Below are positions 57,027 through 64,000 of a stretch of 64,000 bases of DNA, one piece after another. Under the pieces are notes generated by a model. The model was not told the origin of the DNA, made no database searches, and saw only the letters and a program-made list of their open reading frames with translations. Origin of the DNA: Paraburkholderia susongensis (GTDB lineage Bacteria > Pseudomonadota > Gammaproteobacteria > Burkholderiales > Burkholderiaceae); the NCBI RefSeq assembly GCF_900177725.1, contig NZ_FXAT01000002.1:744001-808000 (forward strand). Direction: 5' to 3'. Made by a program: the position numbers and the translations under genes. Within the stretch, counting starts at the first letter, position 1. The number at the start of each line of letters is the position of its first letter.

Positions 57027-57953
57027 TTGAAGATTTTTGTTACAGGCGCAAGCGGTTTTATCGGCGGCTCGATCGCGGCGCATCTCGTGCGCGCCGGTCA
57101 TCATGTGCGCGGTCTGATCCGCAAGCCCGAATTGAGCGCCGAGTTGCAGCGGCTCGGCATCGAGCCGGTCGTCGGCACGCTCGACGACCGCGCGTTGCTG
57201 ATCGCCGAGGCGCAAGCGGCCGACGCCGTCATCAACACCGCGAGCAGCGATCACGAAGGCGCGGTGCGCGCGCTGATCGACGGGCTCGCCGGCTCCGGCA
57301 AAGTGTTTCTGCATACGAGCGGTTCGAGCATCGTCGGCGATGCGTCGGGCGGCGAGGCCGCGAGTGACGCAAATGGAGCCCGCATCTATCACGAAGACGC
57401 GCTGCCCGCGCCGACCGCCGACAAGGCCGCGCGCGTCGCGATCGATCAGCTCGTGCTCGACTCGGCGCAACGGAACATTCGCGCGGCCGTGCTGTGCAAC
57501 ACGCTGATCTACGGCCACGGCGCGGTGGCGGGCAGCGCGAGCGTGCAACTGCCGCGGCTCGTGCGCCAGGCGCAGAAAAGCGGCGTGGTGCGGCACGTGG
57601 GCAGCGGCGGCAACGTCTGGTCGAACGTGCATATCGACGACGTCGCCGAGCTGTATCGTCTCGCGCTCGAAAAAACGCCTGCCGGTACGTTCTATTTCGT
57701 CGAAAGCGGTGAGGCGTCGTTCCGCGACATGAGCGCCGCGATCGCGCGGGCGATGAAGCTCGGCACTCCGCAAGACTGGCCGCTCGAAGAGGCGAAACAG
57801 GAATGGGGCTATGAGATGGCGTCGTATGGACTCGGCTCGAACAGCCGCGTGCGTGGTGAACGCGCGCGCAAACTGCTGGGGTGGCAGCCGCGCCGTACTT
57901 CGGTGATCGAGTGGATCGAGCGTGAGATGCTGTCGCCGGAAAAGGCGTCCTGA
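57027..57953 (+). CDS. NAD-dependent epimerase/dehydratase family (atypical SDR)
   Basis: 308 residues with a Rossmann dinucleotide-binding N-terminus, MKIFVTGASGFIGGSIAAHL. TTG 57027 is the start: GGGAG lies 6 bases upstream. The canonical YxxxK catalytic dyad is not obvious (IYHEDALP and DKAARVAIDQLVLD lie near the position), as in atypical SDRs. Reductase, isomerase or redox-sensor activity is possible; the substrate is not known. Divergent LysR regulator next to it. Confidence 0.85.
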   Translation: MKIFVTGASGFIGGSIAAHLVRAGHHVRGLIRKPELSAELQRLGIEPVVGTLDDRALLIAEAQAADAVINTASSDHEGAVRALIDGLAGSGKVFLHTSGSSIVGDASGGEAASDANGARIYHEDALPAPTADKAARVAIDQLVLDSAQRNIRAAVLCNTLIYGHGAVAGSASVQLPRLVRQAQKSGVVRHVGSGGNVWSNVHIDDVAELYRLALEKTPAGTFYFVESGEASFRDMSAAIARAMKLGTPQDWPLEEAKQEWGYEMASYGLGSNSRVRGERARKLLGWQPRRTSVIEWIEREMLSPEKAS

Positions 57954-58030
57954 GAGTGTCTTGACCGGACGGCCGAAAGGGCGGCCTTCAGAAGGACTTC
58001 TTCGGAGCGTCCCTCAAGAGAACTTCTTCC

Positions 58031-58051
58031 GGCCGCCCCTGCGGGGCGGCC
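58031..58051. other. perfect GC hairpin
   Basis: GGCCGCCCC, loop TGC, GGGGCGGCC: a perfect 9-bp inverted repeat downstream of the epimerase gene. It is preceded by a related imperfect copy (about 57968-58013) sharing the words GGCGGCC and CTTCTTC. There is no T-run, so it may be a dispersed repetitive palindrome rather than a terminator. Confidence 0.55.
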
Positions 58052-58172
58052 TCCAAAGCGTAATCTGTGTAAGCGCAGCCGTTGCGAATCCGTAAGCTCA
58101 TTTCGATAGAATCGCGCCCAACTGATCGTGCGATTCGACCGTCCGTCTCGCACCTGAGCCCGGATCCGATCG

Positions 58173-58355
58173 ATGACTTTCGCGCTGAATTTCTACTGGC
58201 TGACCAACCTGCTGGCGATTCTGTTCGTCATAGCGTGCCTCTACGACGCGCGCTACGACGAATACGGCGTGTTGACCCTCGCCGCGGCCGCGATGAGCCT
58301 CGCCGTGATGGCGATGGAGCTGTTCCTCAAACCCGCCTTCGACATGGCGCTATGA
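58173..58355 (+). CDS. small membrane protein
   Basis: 60 residues with two predicted transmembrane helices (about 7-24 and 34-51) separated by the charged loop DARYDEYG. No family recognised. A weak -10 (TAGAAT at 58107-58112) with TTGCGA upstream at 19 bp spacing may be its promoter. The Shine-Dalgarno sequence is poor. It is retained because the helices and the frame look real and the space is otherwise empty. Confidence 0.5.
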   Translation: MTFALNFYWLTNLLAILFVIACLYDARYDEYGVLTLAAAAMSLAVMAMELFLKPAFDMAL

Positions 58356-58379
58356 CGCGCTCATGCCTCTAGCCCCTCA

Positions 58380-59114
58380 CTAACCGCACGCGGGGCAACC
58401 GCCCTGCGGCTCATCCTCGTAACGGTCGTGATACCTGACCCAGTCGGTCAGATTGCTCTCCTCGTTGCGGCCCTTCGGCGCGATGTCGAGATGCGCGTAG
58501 ACGCCGACGAAACGCTCGTCGCCGCGTCCGTAGCATGAATACGTGTGGTACACGTCGCCGTTTTCGTCCTTGTAAAACACGCTGTGGCCGTGCTGTTCGT
58601 CGATGCCGACGTCCTGTTCGATGAAGTTGTAGAACGCGTTTTTGCTTGCCAGTTGCTCGGGCGTGAACGACACGTGGTAGTCGAAATTGAAATCGCCGCC
58701 GCTCGACGACACCCACGGAAAGGTCCATCCCATGCGCCGTTTGAACGCCTCGATCTTCACGAGCGGCGCGTGCGATACCGTCACATAGCTCACGTCGTGA
58801 TGTTCGAGATGCGTCACGATGCCGGTCATGTGATCCGACAGGAACGAGCAGCCGACACAGCCCTCCTGCCAGTCCGGCCCCAGCATGAAGTGATAGACGA
58901 TCAACTGGCTGCGGCCGTCGAACAGATCGGCGAGCGTCTTGCGGCCCTGCGGCGTATCGAACGCATAGGTCTTCTCGACCTTGACCCACGGTAGCGCGCG
59001 GCGCTTGCGGGCGAGTTCGTCGCCGGCGCGCATGTGCGCTTTTTCTTCGGCGAGCAGCGCGCGGCTGGCGGCCAGCCACTCCTCTTTCGTACCAATGCGG
59101 TGTTGCGGTTCCAT
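58380..59114 (-). CDS. DUF899 family thioredoxin-like protein
   Basis: 244 residues of the DUF899 family (thioredoxin fold, cytoplasmic). LGPDWQEGCVGCSFLSDHMTG carries the CxxC redox pair (Cys86, Cys89); LTDWVRYHDRYE and the terminal GCPACG are also typical. Function unknown, often near regulators of the ArsR/AHSA1 kind. ATG 59114 has AAAGGAG 6-7 bases upstream. It follows the ArsR gene on the same strand by 141 bp and may share its transcript. Confidence 0.88.
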   Translation of the reverse strand: MEPQHRIGTKEEWLAASRALLAEEKAHMRAGDELARKRRALPWVKVEKTYAFDTPQGRKTLADLFDGRSQLIVYHFMLGPDWQEGCVGCSFLSDHMTGIVTHLEHHDVSYVTVSHAPLVKIEAFKRRMGWTFPWVSSSGGDFNFDYHVSFTPEQLASKNAFYNFIEQDVGIDEQHGHSVFYKDENGDVYHTYSCYGRGDERFVGVYAHLDIAPKGRNEESNLTDWVRYHDRYEDEPQGGCPACG

Positions 59115-59255
59115 CTGCGTCTCCTTTCCCGCGTGCTGCGGGTTGACCCAGGCACATCCCGAACGGAACCGGATACAGGACCGTTCGAACTGATTCGGCT
59201 CATGCGGCGTTACGGTTGCAGTGCGTCTCGCCAGCGAGACGTTCGTGCGTGAACA

Positions 59256-59654
59256 TCAGCCGCCGGCCTTCTTCGCGCGACGGCCACGCATCGCGGCAGG
59301 CCTTGTCGAGCGCGACGCGGTCACGCCATCTTCTGGCGCAACAGGATCGGACTCTTCTTCGACAAAGGCCGCAAGACGGTCGAGCGACGCGGACCAGAAG
59401 CGCTCATAGCGGCCGAGCCATTGCATCGCCTCCTGCATCGGCCCCGCGCAAAGCCGGCACGCAACCGTGCGCCCTGTCTTGCTGCGCGTGACGAGACCCG
59501 CCGAGCACAGAACGTCGACGTGTTTCATCACCGCGGGCAGGGACATTGCAAGCGGCTGCGCGAGTTCGCTGATCGACAGATCGCGTTCCGACAGACGCGC
59601 AAGCAACGCGCGCCGCGTGGGGTCCGACAACGCTGCGAACGTGCGGTCGAGCAT
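59256..59654 (-). CDS. ArsR-family transcriptional regulator
   Basis: 132 residues, winged HTH: MLDRTFAALSDPTRRALLARLSERDLSISELAQPLAMSLPAVMKHVDVL in the ArsR pattern. It belongs to the subgroup usually paired with SRPBCC/AHSA1 proteins, but no such gene is next to it here. ATG 59654 (GAGGG upstream) is preferred to ATG 59675, which lies inside the operator palindrome. Probably autorepressed. Confidence 0.85.
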   Translation of the reverse strand: MLDRTFAALSDPTRRALLARLSERDLSISELAQPLAMSLPAVMKHVDVLCSAGLVTRSKTGRTVACRLCAGPMQEAMQWLGRYERFWSASLDRLAAFVEEESDPVAPEDGVTASRSTRPAAMRGRRAKKAGG

Positions 59655-59663
59655 GATGCCCTC

Positions 59664-59687
59664 AAACTTAACCATGAGGTTAAGTTT
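59664..59687 (-). promoter_or_regulatory. perfect ArsR-type operator palindrome
   Basis: AAACTTAACC (59664-59673), ATGA, GGTTAAGTTT (59678-59687): a perfect 10-bp inverted repeat with a 4-bp centre, ending ten bases before the regulator's ATG. It fits an autoregulatory site of an ArsR-family repressor. Confidence 0.75.
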
Positions 59688-59911
59688 AGAAACGCGCGCG
59701 CGAAAGTCAAGGACAGGTATGCATTTTCGCGAAGCGTGCGTACATCACGCGCGAACCGCCATAAAAAACCGGGAGAAAAAACGGAATGGGAACGGAATGA
59801 AGCGGAACGAAAAAGATACGCGGCGCGCCTCGGATGAAAACCCGCAACGCACCGCGTCAACCTGGAGAACAACCGACTATCTGCCCTGAAGCCAAACCGG
59901 GCGCATCCCGC

Positions 59912-61294
59912 TCAAATCGCCCAACCGCCCAGATAAAACCCAACCAGCACAACCGCAATCGCCACCGTGCCGACATTGAGCTTGCGATACTCGCCGCTCA
60001 CGACGCGCCCGATCACGAGCGTCGCGAAGCCGAGCATGATGCCGGTCACGATGTTCGCGGTCAGCACGATGAACACCGCGCACACGAGACCCGACATCGA
60101 GTCGACCATGTCGTCCATATGCAGCTTGCTCACGTTCGAGAGCATCAGCAGGCCGACGTACATGAGCGCGGGCGCCGTCGCATACGAAGGCACGAGACCG
60201 GCGAGCGGCGAGAAGAACATCACGACCAGAAACAGCACGCCGACCACCGCCGCCGCCATCCCGGTCTTCGCACCCGCTGCCACGCCGACCGTCGATTCGA
60301 TATACGCAGCCGCCGGCGCGCCGCCGAGCAGACCCGAGAAAACCGAGCTGAGCGAATCGGCGGTCAACGCGCGGCCGCCGTTGATGATGCGGCCGTTCGC
60401 GTCGAGCTGGCCTGCCTGCCCCGCCACCGCGCGAATCGTGCCGGTCGCGTCGAACACGGCAGTCATCACGAGCGCGAGCACGCTCGGCAACACGGCCATC
60501 GACAGCGCGCCCTTCACGTCCATCGCACCGATCAGCGACGCATGTCCCGGCGCGCTCAAGGACGGCACCGCGAACACGCCGTGAAACGACACAGCCGGAT
60601 CGATCGCGAGTGCAATCGCCGAAATCGCGACGATCACGATCAGGATCGAACCGGGCACGCGGCGCCGCACGAGCCCGAAAATCGCGGCGAGCCCCGCGAC
60701 CGACATCAGCGCCGGCAACGCCGTCAGATGCCCGAGCGAGACCGGCAGGCCGGCGCCCGGATTCTTGACGACGAGGCCGACGTCGTTGGCCGCGATCAAC
60801 AGCAGAAAGAGACCGATGCCGATGCCCGTGCCATGCGCGATGCCGGTCGGCAGATTGCGCAGGATCCATGAGCGCACGCCCGTCACCGAGATCGCGGTGA
60901 ACACGACGCCCATTAGAAACACCGCGCCGAGCGCGACGTTCGGATGCAGCCCTTTGCCGAGCACGAGGCCGAATGCGGTGAACGCGGTCAGCGAGATCGC
61001 GCAGCCGATTGCGATCGGCAGACGCGCCCACACGCCCATCAGCAGCGAGCCGAACGCGGTGGTCAGGCACACGGCCACGAACACCGCGCTCGTGTCGAAG
61101 CCCGCCTTGCCGAACATGCCCGGCACGACGAACACGGAATAGACCATCGCGAGAAAGGTCGTTACGCCCGCGACGATTTCCTGGCGCTGCGAACTGCCGC
61201 GTGCGGAAATTTCAAAATAGCGATCGAGAAAGCCCTTCGAGTCGAACGATTCGGTCGCGACCTCGGAATTTGCGAGGGCCTGGGGTTCCATCAT
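59912..61294 (-). CDS. NCS2-family purine permease (AzgA/AdeP-like)
   Basis: 460 residues, about 12-14 transmembrane segments, importing hypoxanthine, adenine or guanine with protons. Family markers: [20 protein letters not shown], the TM3 [24 protein letters not shown] and [29 protein letters not shown] (the AzgA-specific motif area). An excellent AGGAGG lies 8 bases before ATGATG at 61294. No purine-catabolism gene lies nearby. A GC hairpin is in its leader (61327-61342). Confidence 0.93.
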   Translation of the reverse strand: MMEPQALANSEVATESFDSKGFLDRYFEISARGSSQRQEIVAGVTTFLAMVYSVFVVPGMFGKAGFDTSAVFVAVCLTTAFGSLLMGVWARLPIAIGCAISLTAFTAFGLVLGKGLHPNVALGAVFLMGVVFTAISVTGVRSWILRNLPTGIAHGTGIGIGLFLLLIAANDVGLVVKNPGAGLPVSLGHLTALPALMSVAGLAAIFGLVRRRVPGSILIVIVAISAIALAIDPAVSFHGVFAVPSLSAPGHASLIGAMDVKGALSMAVLPSVLALVMTAVFDATGTIRAVAGQAGQLDANGRIINGGRALTADSLSSVFSGLLGGAPAAAYIESTVGVAAGAKTGMAAAVVGVLFLVVMFFSPLAGLVPSYATAPALMYVGLLMLSNVSKLHMDDMVDSMSGLVCAVFIVLTANIVTGIMLGFATLVIGRVVSGEYRKLNVGTVAIAVVLVGFYLGGWAI

Positions 61295-61723
61295 GATGAG
61301 TGCCTCCTTTATCAGCGTGCTGAAACGGCCGCCGTGGCGGCCATCATCAGGTTCGTCTCGTGGATTTGTTTAGTGTGGGTGCCGCCTTTTCTGCCTCGAA
61401 ATGTAGGGCAACACAAATATGTCTCCAATCGCATGAATGGCATGCTGGACATGTCACGAGACTTATATCGTTTGCAGGACGGCGAGCCGCGCAGGCGCTC
61501 CGCGCGTTTACACCTACGGCCTGCCATGAGGATCTGTAAGGCTTTCGCGGGGGCGCGGCGCGCGCCATGCCGTATCAATGCCGCGCAAGCGCCCGCGAAA
61601 CGGCCGGAGAAACCGCTGGAGAAACCGGGCCGCACCGCAGCGCAGGTTAAACTCTGGCCCGTACCTGTCCCAACCGCGGCGGCTCATCGCGCCCGTCCGC
61701 ACCGGCCCATGGAGTTTTTCCTG
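61295..61723. other. divergent intergenic region, purine permease / PRC lipoprotein
   Basis: 429 bp expected to hold both promoters. It contains the hairpin at 61327-61342 just upstream of the permease ribosome binding site. I looked for a purine riboswitch and did not find its conserved core. The plus frame is open throughout, but the codons look non-coding. Confidence 0.5.
61327..61342. other. GC hairpin in the permease leader
   Basis: GGCCGCC, GT, GGCGGCC: a perfect 7-bp inverted repeat with a 2-nt loop, ending 33 bases before the permease ATG and about 15 bases before its Shine-Dalgarno sequence. Could modulate translation or be part of a terminator/antiterminator. Confidence 0.45.
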
Positions 61724-62773
61724 ATGACTGGCGGTTTTCCGCGCCCTGCCTGGCGTCTGCCGATTCACCCGCTTTACCGGATTTGTTCGCTTCATTCGCT
61801 GCGCCTGTTGCTCGCCGTGGCCGCGCTGCTGACGCTGGCCGCGCTCTCCGGTTGCAGCAGCCTGCTGTGGGGTACGCAGCAGGCGCCGATCGTCGATGCG
61901 ACCGTGATGCCCGTCGAGCCCGCGAGCGCTCCAGTAGCCGCTTCCGCGCCGGAGCCGGTCGAGAGCGCGGCGAACGAGGAGCCTGGGCAGCCGAAGAAGC
62001 CGAGAAAGCCGATCGTGAGGCCGCACAAGGTCGAGCCGCCGCCGCCCGTCGCCGCGCCCGCGCCGCCGCCTCCCCCGCCGCCGCCGCTGATCGTGCTGCG
62101 CACGATCGAGCGCAGCGAGGCGCGCACGCTGCTCGACAGCGAAGTGCAGAAGCCCGACGGCAAGGTGGTCGGCCGCGCGGTCGACATGACCACCGATGCG
62201 GCCGGCAAGCCGCGCGAGATGGTCGTCAATCTGCAGGGCTTTCTCGGCGTCGGCGACCGCAAGGTGAACTTCCCGTGGAGCGCATTCCACTTCACGCCGA
62301 GCGCGAAAACCGCACCGATCACGCTGAACGCGGCGGCTGTGCCGGCGACCACGGGCAAGTCCGATGCCGTGCAGTTGCCGCTGATCGACGCCACCGTCGA
62401 GCGCGCGAACGGCGCGAAGGTGGGCCGCGTGATCGACGTGCTGATCGACGGCAATGCGCAGCCGCAGGCGGTCGTGCTCGACGTGAGCGGGATGGTCAGC
62501 CCCGACCGGCGCACGATCGCCGCGAACTGGTCGGCGCTGCACTTCGTCACGCGCGACAAGGAACTGCATCCGCTGATCGATCTGAGCGACGCGCAGATCA
62601 ACGCGGCGCCGCCCTACGCGAGCGACAAGCCGATCCGCGCGGTATCGCCGGCGCCACCCGCCGCGCCTGCCGTGTCCGCTGCTCCAGCCGCGTCGGCACC
62701 ACCCGCTGCCGCCGCGGCGCCGGCGGCCGCCTCGAAGGCCGTGGCGGTTTCCAACGCACAGGCGGTCCGATGA
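61724..62773 (+). CDS. lipoprotein with two PRC-barrel-like domains
   Basis: 349 residues from ATG 61724 (GGAG nine bases upstream; ATG 61709 adds five residues). The long N-terminus ends in a hydrophobic segment and lipobox LSGC (Cys44). Then come a low-complexity Pro/Ala linker with a run of eight prolines (about 115-122) and two PRC-barrel-like domains: VVGRAVDMTTDAAGKPREMVV and VGRVIDVLIDGNAQPQAVVLDV, each followed by FPWSAFHF/ANWSALHF. The C-terminus is Pro/Ala-rich. Probably anchored to a membrane with PRC domains binding something in the periplasm. It overlaps the MFS gene by 4 bp (ATGA). Confidence 0.75.
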   Translation: MTGGFPRPAWRLPIHPLYRICSLHSLRLLLAVAALLTLAALSGCSSLLWGTQQAPIVDATVMPVEPASAPVAASAPEPVESAANEEPGQPKKPRKPIVRPHKVEPPPPVAAPAPPPPPPPPLIVLRTIERSEARTLLDSEVQKPDGKVVGRAVDMTTDAAGKPREMVVNLQGFLGVGDRKVNFPWSAFHFTPSAKTAPITLNAAAVPATTGKSDAVQLPLIDATVERANGAKVGRVIDVLIDGNAQPQAVVLDVSGMVSPDRRTIAANWSALHFVTRDKELHPLIDLSDAQINAAPPYASDKPIRAVSPAPPAAPAVSAAPAASAPPAAAAAPAAASKAVAVSNAQAVR

Positions 62774-64000
62774 CGGGCCGCACTCTGGTCACGGCGCGCA
62801 GCCTGCGCGCGCTCGATTGGCTGAATTTCTTCGTCGCCAACGTGCAGACAGGCTTCGGGCCGTTCATCGCGTCGTATCTCGCGTCGCATAAATGGACCCA
62901 GGGCGAGATCGGCATGGTGCTGTCGGTCGGGACCATCAGCGCGATGGTGAGCCAGGTGCCGGGCGGCGCCGCGGTCGACGCGCTGCGCAACAAGAAGGGT
63001 GCGGCCGCGTGGGCCATCATCGCGATCATCCTGAGCGCGGTGCTGCTCGCGGCGAGCCCGACCGTGCTGCCGGTGATCGCCGCCGAGGTGTTCCACGGCT
63101 TCGCGAGCTGCATGCTGACGCCGGCGCTCGCCGCGATCTCGTTCGCGCTCGTCGGGCGCGCGAATCTCGGCGACCGGCTCGGGCGCAACGCGCGCTGGGC
63201 GTCGATCGGCAGCGCGGTCGCGGCCGGTTTGATGGGTCTGTTCGGCGAATACTATTCGCCGCGCGCGGTGTTCTGGCTGACCGCCGCGCTCGCTGTCCCC
63301 GCGCTGATCGCGCTGTCGATGATCCAGCGCACCGACACGATCGAGCTGCCGAAGGCCGCGCCGACGCCGCAGCAGCTCGAGCGCCGCGAGAGCCTGCGCG
63401 CGTTGCTGCGCGACAGGCGCATGCTGCTGTTCGCGGCGTGCATCGTGCTGTTCCATCTGTCGAATGCGGCGATGCTGAACCTCGCCGCCGGCGAAGTGAC
63501 GGCCGGCATGGGCGACAACGTGCAGCTCGTGATCGCGGCGTGCATCATCGTGCCGCAGGCGATCGTCGCGATGATGTCACCGTGGGTCGGACGCTCGGCC
63601 GAACGCTGGGGGCGCCGGCCGATCCTGCTGCTCGGCTTCTCCGCGCTGCCGGTTCGCGCGCTGCTGTTCGCGGGCATCAGCAGTCCGTATCTGCTCGTGC
63701 CGGTGCAGGTGCTCGACGGCCTGAGCGCCGCGGTGTTCGGCGTGATGCTGCCGCTGATCGCCGCCGACGTGGCCGGCGACAAGGGCCGCTACAACCTGTG
63801 TATTGGTCTCTTCGGACTCGCGGCCGGCATCGGCGCGACGCTGAGCACGACGGCGGCGGGCTTCATCGCCGATCATTTCGGCAATGCGGTGAGCTTCTTC
63901 GGTCTCGCGGCAGCGGGCGCGCTCGCCGTGCTGCTCGTATGGGCGGCGATGCCCGAAACGCGCGACGCGACAGCCAGTAACGGCGACGGCGGCGACGCAC
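62770..64000 (+). CDS. MFS transporter (3' truncated by window)
   Basis: The frame runs from ATG 62770 to the window edge with at least 410 residues and many hydrophobic segments, about 12 transmembrane helices. TARSLRALDWLNFFVANVQTGFGPFIASYLASHKWTQGEIGMVLSVG is the start of a MFS fold; GRSAERWGRRPILLLGF is the cytoplasmic loop 8-9 motif; DADHFGN-type IADHFGNAVSFF ends a late helix. Resembles MFS efflux or sugar-acid carriers; substrate unknown. ATGA overlap with the PRC lipoprotein gene indicates coupling. Confidence 0.88.
   Translation, partial: MTGRTLVTARSLRALDWLNFFVANVQTGFGPFIASYLASHKWTQGEIGMVLSVGTISAMVSQVPGGAAVDALRNKKGAAAWAIIAIILSAVLLAASPTVLPVIAAEVFHGFASCMLTPALAAISFALVGRANLGDRLGRNARWASIGSAVAAGLMGLFGEYYSPRAVFWLTAALAVPALIALSMIQRTDTIELPKAAPTPQQLERRESLRALLRDRRMLLFAACIVLFHLSNAAMLNLAAGEVTAGMGDNVQLVIAACIIVPQAIVAMMSPWVGRSAERWGRRPILLLGFSALPVRALLFAGISSPYLLVPVQVLDGLSAAVFGVMLPLIAADVAGDKGRYNLCIGLFGLAAGIGATLSTTAAGFIADHFGNAVSFFGLAAAGALAVLLVWAAMPETRDATASNGDGGDA

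Noticed and set aside
61295..61440. Purine riboswitch upstream of the NCS2 permease
   Set aside because: The conserved aptamer core and pairing loops are missing; only a short GC hairpin is present.
1..64000. rRNA or tRNA genes
   Set aside because: Reading the intergenic regions on both strands I found no tRNA-like cloverleaf with a TTCRA loop and no rRNA sequence. A tRNAscan run would confirm.

Overview
The window is GC-rich, densely packed chromosomal DNA. Its gene content (two-subunit arginine succinyltransferase AruF/AruG, a HutF/HutG-type histidine pathway, several c-di-GMP and HDOD signalling proteins, an MdtB/C-type RND pump) points to a beta-proteobacterium of the Burkholderiaceae, most likely Paraburkholderia or a close relative. 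That placement is inference from gene families, not from a marker gene. I see no rRNA, tRNA, CRISPR array, transposase or prophage structural gene.

Layout. 0-8.4 kb: the C-terminal two thirds of an RND efflux permease, a small membrane protein, an exported peroxiredoxin, a PAS-GGDEF-EAL protein, an HDOD protein and a convergent EAL-HDOD protein. 8.6-20.7 kb: a large minus-strand arginine block, read in transcription order as two permeases, an ATPase, an ArgR-type AraC-family activator, then astC, aruF, aruG, astD, astB and astE (arginine succinyltransferase pathway, arginine to glutamate plus succinate), with the ABC substrate-binding gene at the far end. 20.9-22.7 kb: a hipBA-type toxin-antitoxin operon behind four palindromic operator-like sites. 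22.8-32.3 kb: patatin phospholipase, BamE-like lipoprotein, four-domain rhodanese, LLM flavin oxidoreductase, MHYT-GGDEF-EAL protein and gamma-glutamyltransferase. 32.6-33.5 kb: two overlapping unrecognised genes of atypical composition. 33.9-42.1 kb: exported alpha/beta hydrolase, a repeat-rich spacer, glgC-glgA (glycogen synthesis), pdxY, a small acidic protein and a branched-chain amino-acid binding protein. 42.2-46.9 kb: exported transglutaminase-like protein coupled to an AraC regulator, two conserved hypotheticals and a 44-residue His-rich exported peptide.

47.2-55.7 kb is the complete histidine utilisation operon hutH-hutC-hutU-hutD-hutI-hutF-hutG on the minus strand, with HutC-type palindromes over the hutH promoter. 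A near-identical palindrome lies in front of the ABC substrate-binding gene at 9.6 kb, which suggests that HutC couples histidine degradation to amino-acid uptake. 56-64 kb: a LysR regulator and divergent NAD-dependent epimerase, a small membrane protein, an ArsR regulator with a perfect operator palindrome plus a DUF899 protein, an NCS2 purine permease, and a PRC-barrel lipoprotein translationally coupled to an MFS transporter that runs off the end.

The least explained items are a dispersed GACCGGAGT repeat element found both as an intra-operon hairpin (19.2 kb) and as an array leading into glgC (35.7-35.9 kb), the four-operator hipBA promoter, the shared HutC-like operator, the unknown gene pair at 32.6-33.5 kb, and a Ser/Thr-rich insertion in the RND pump.
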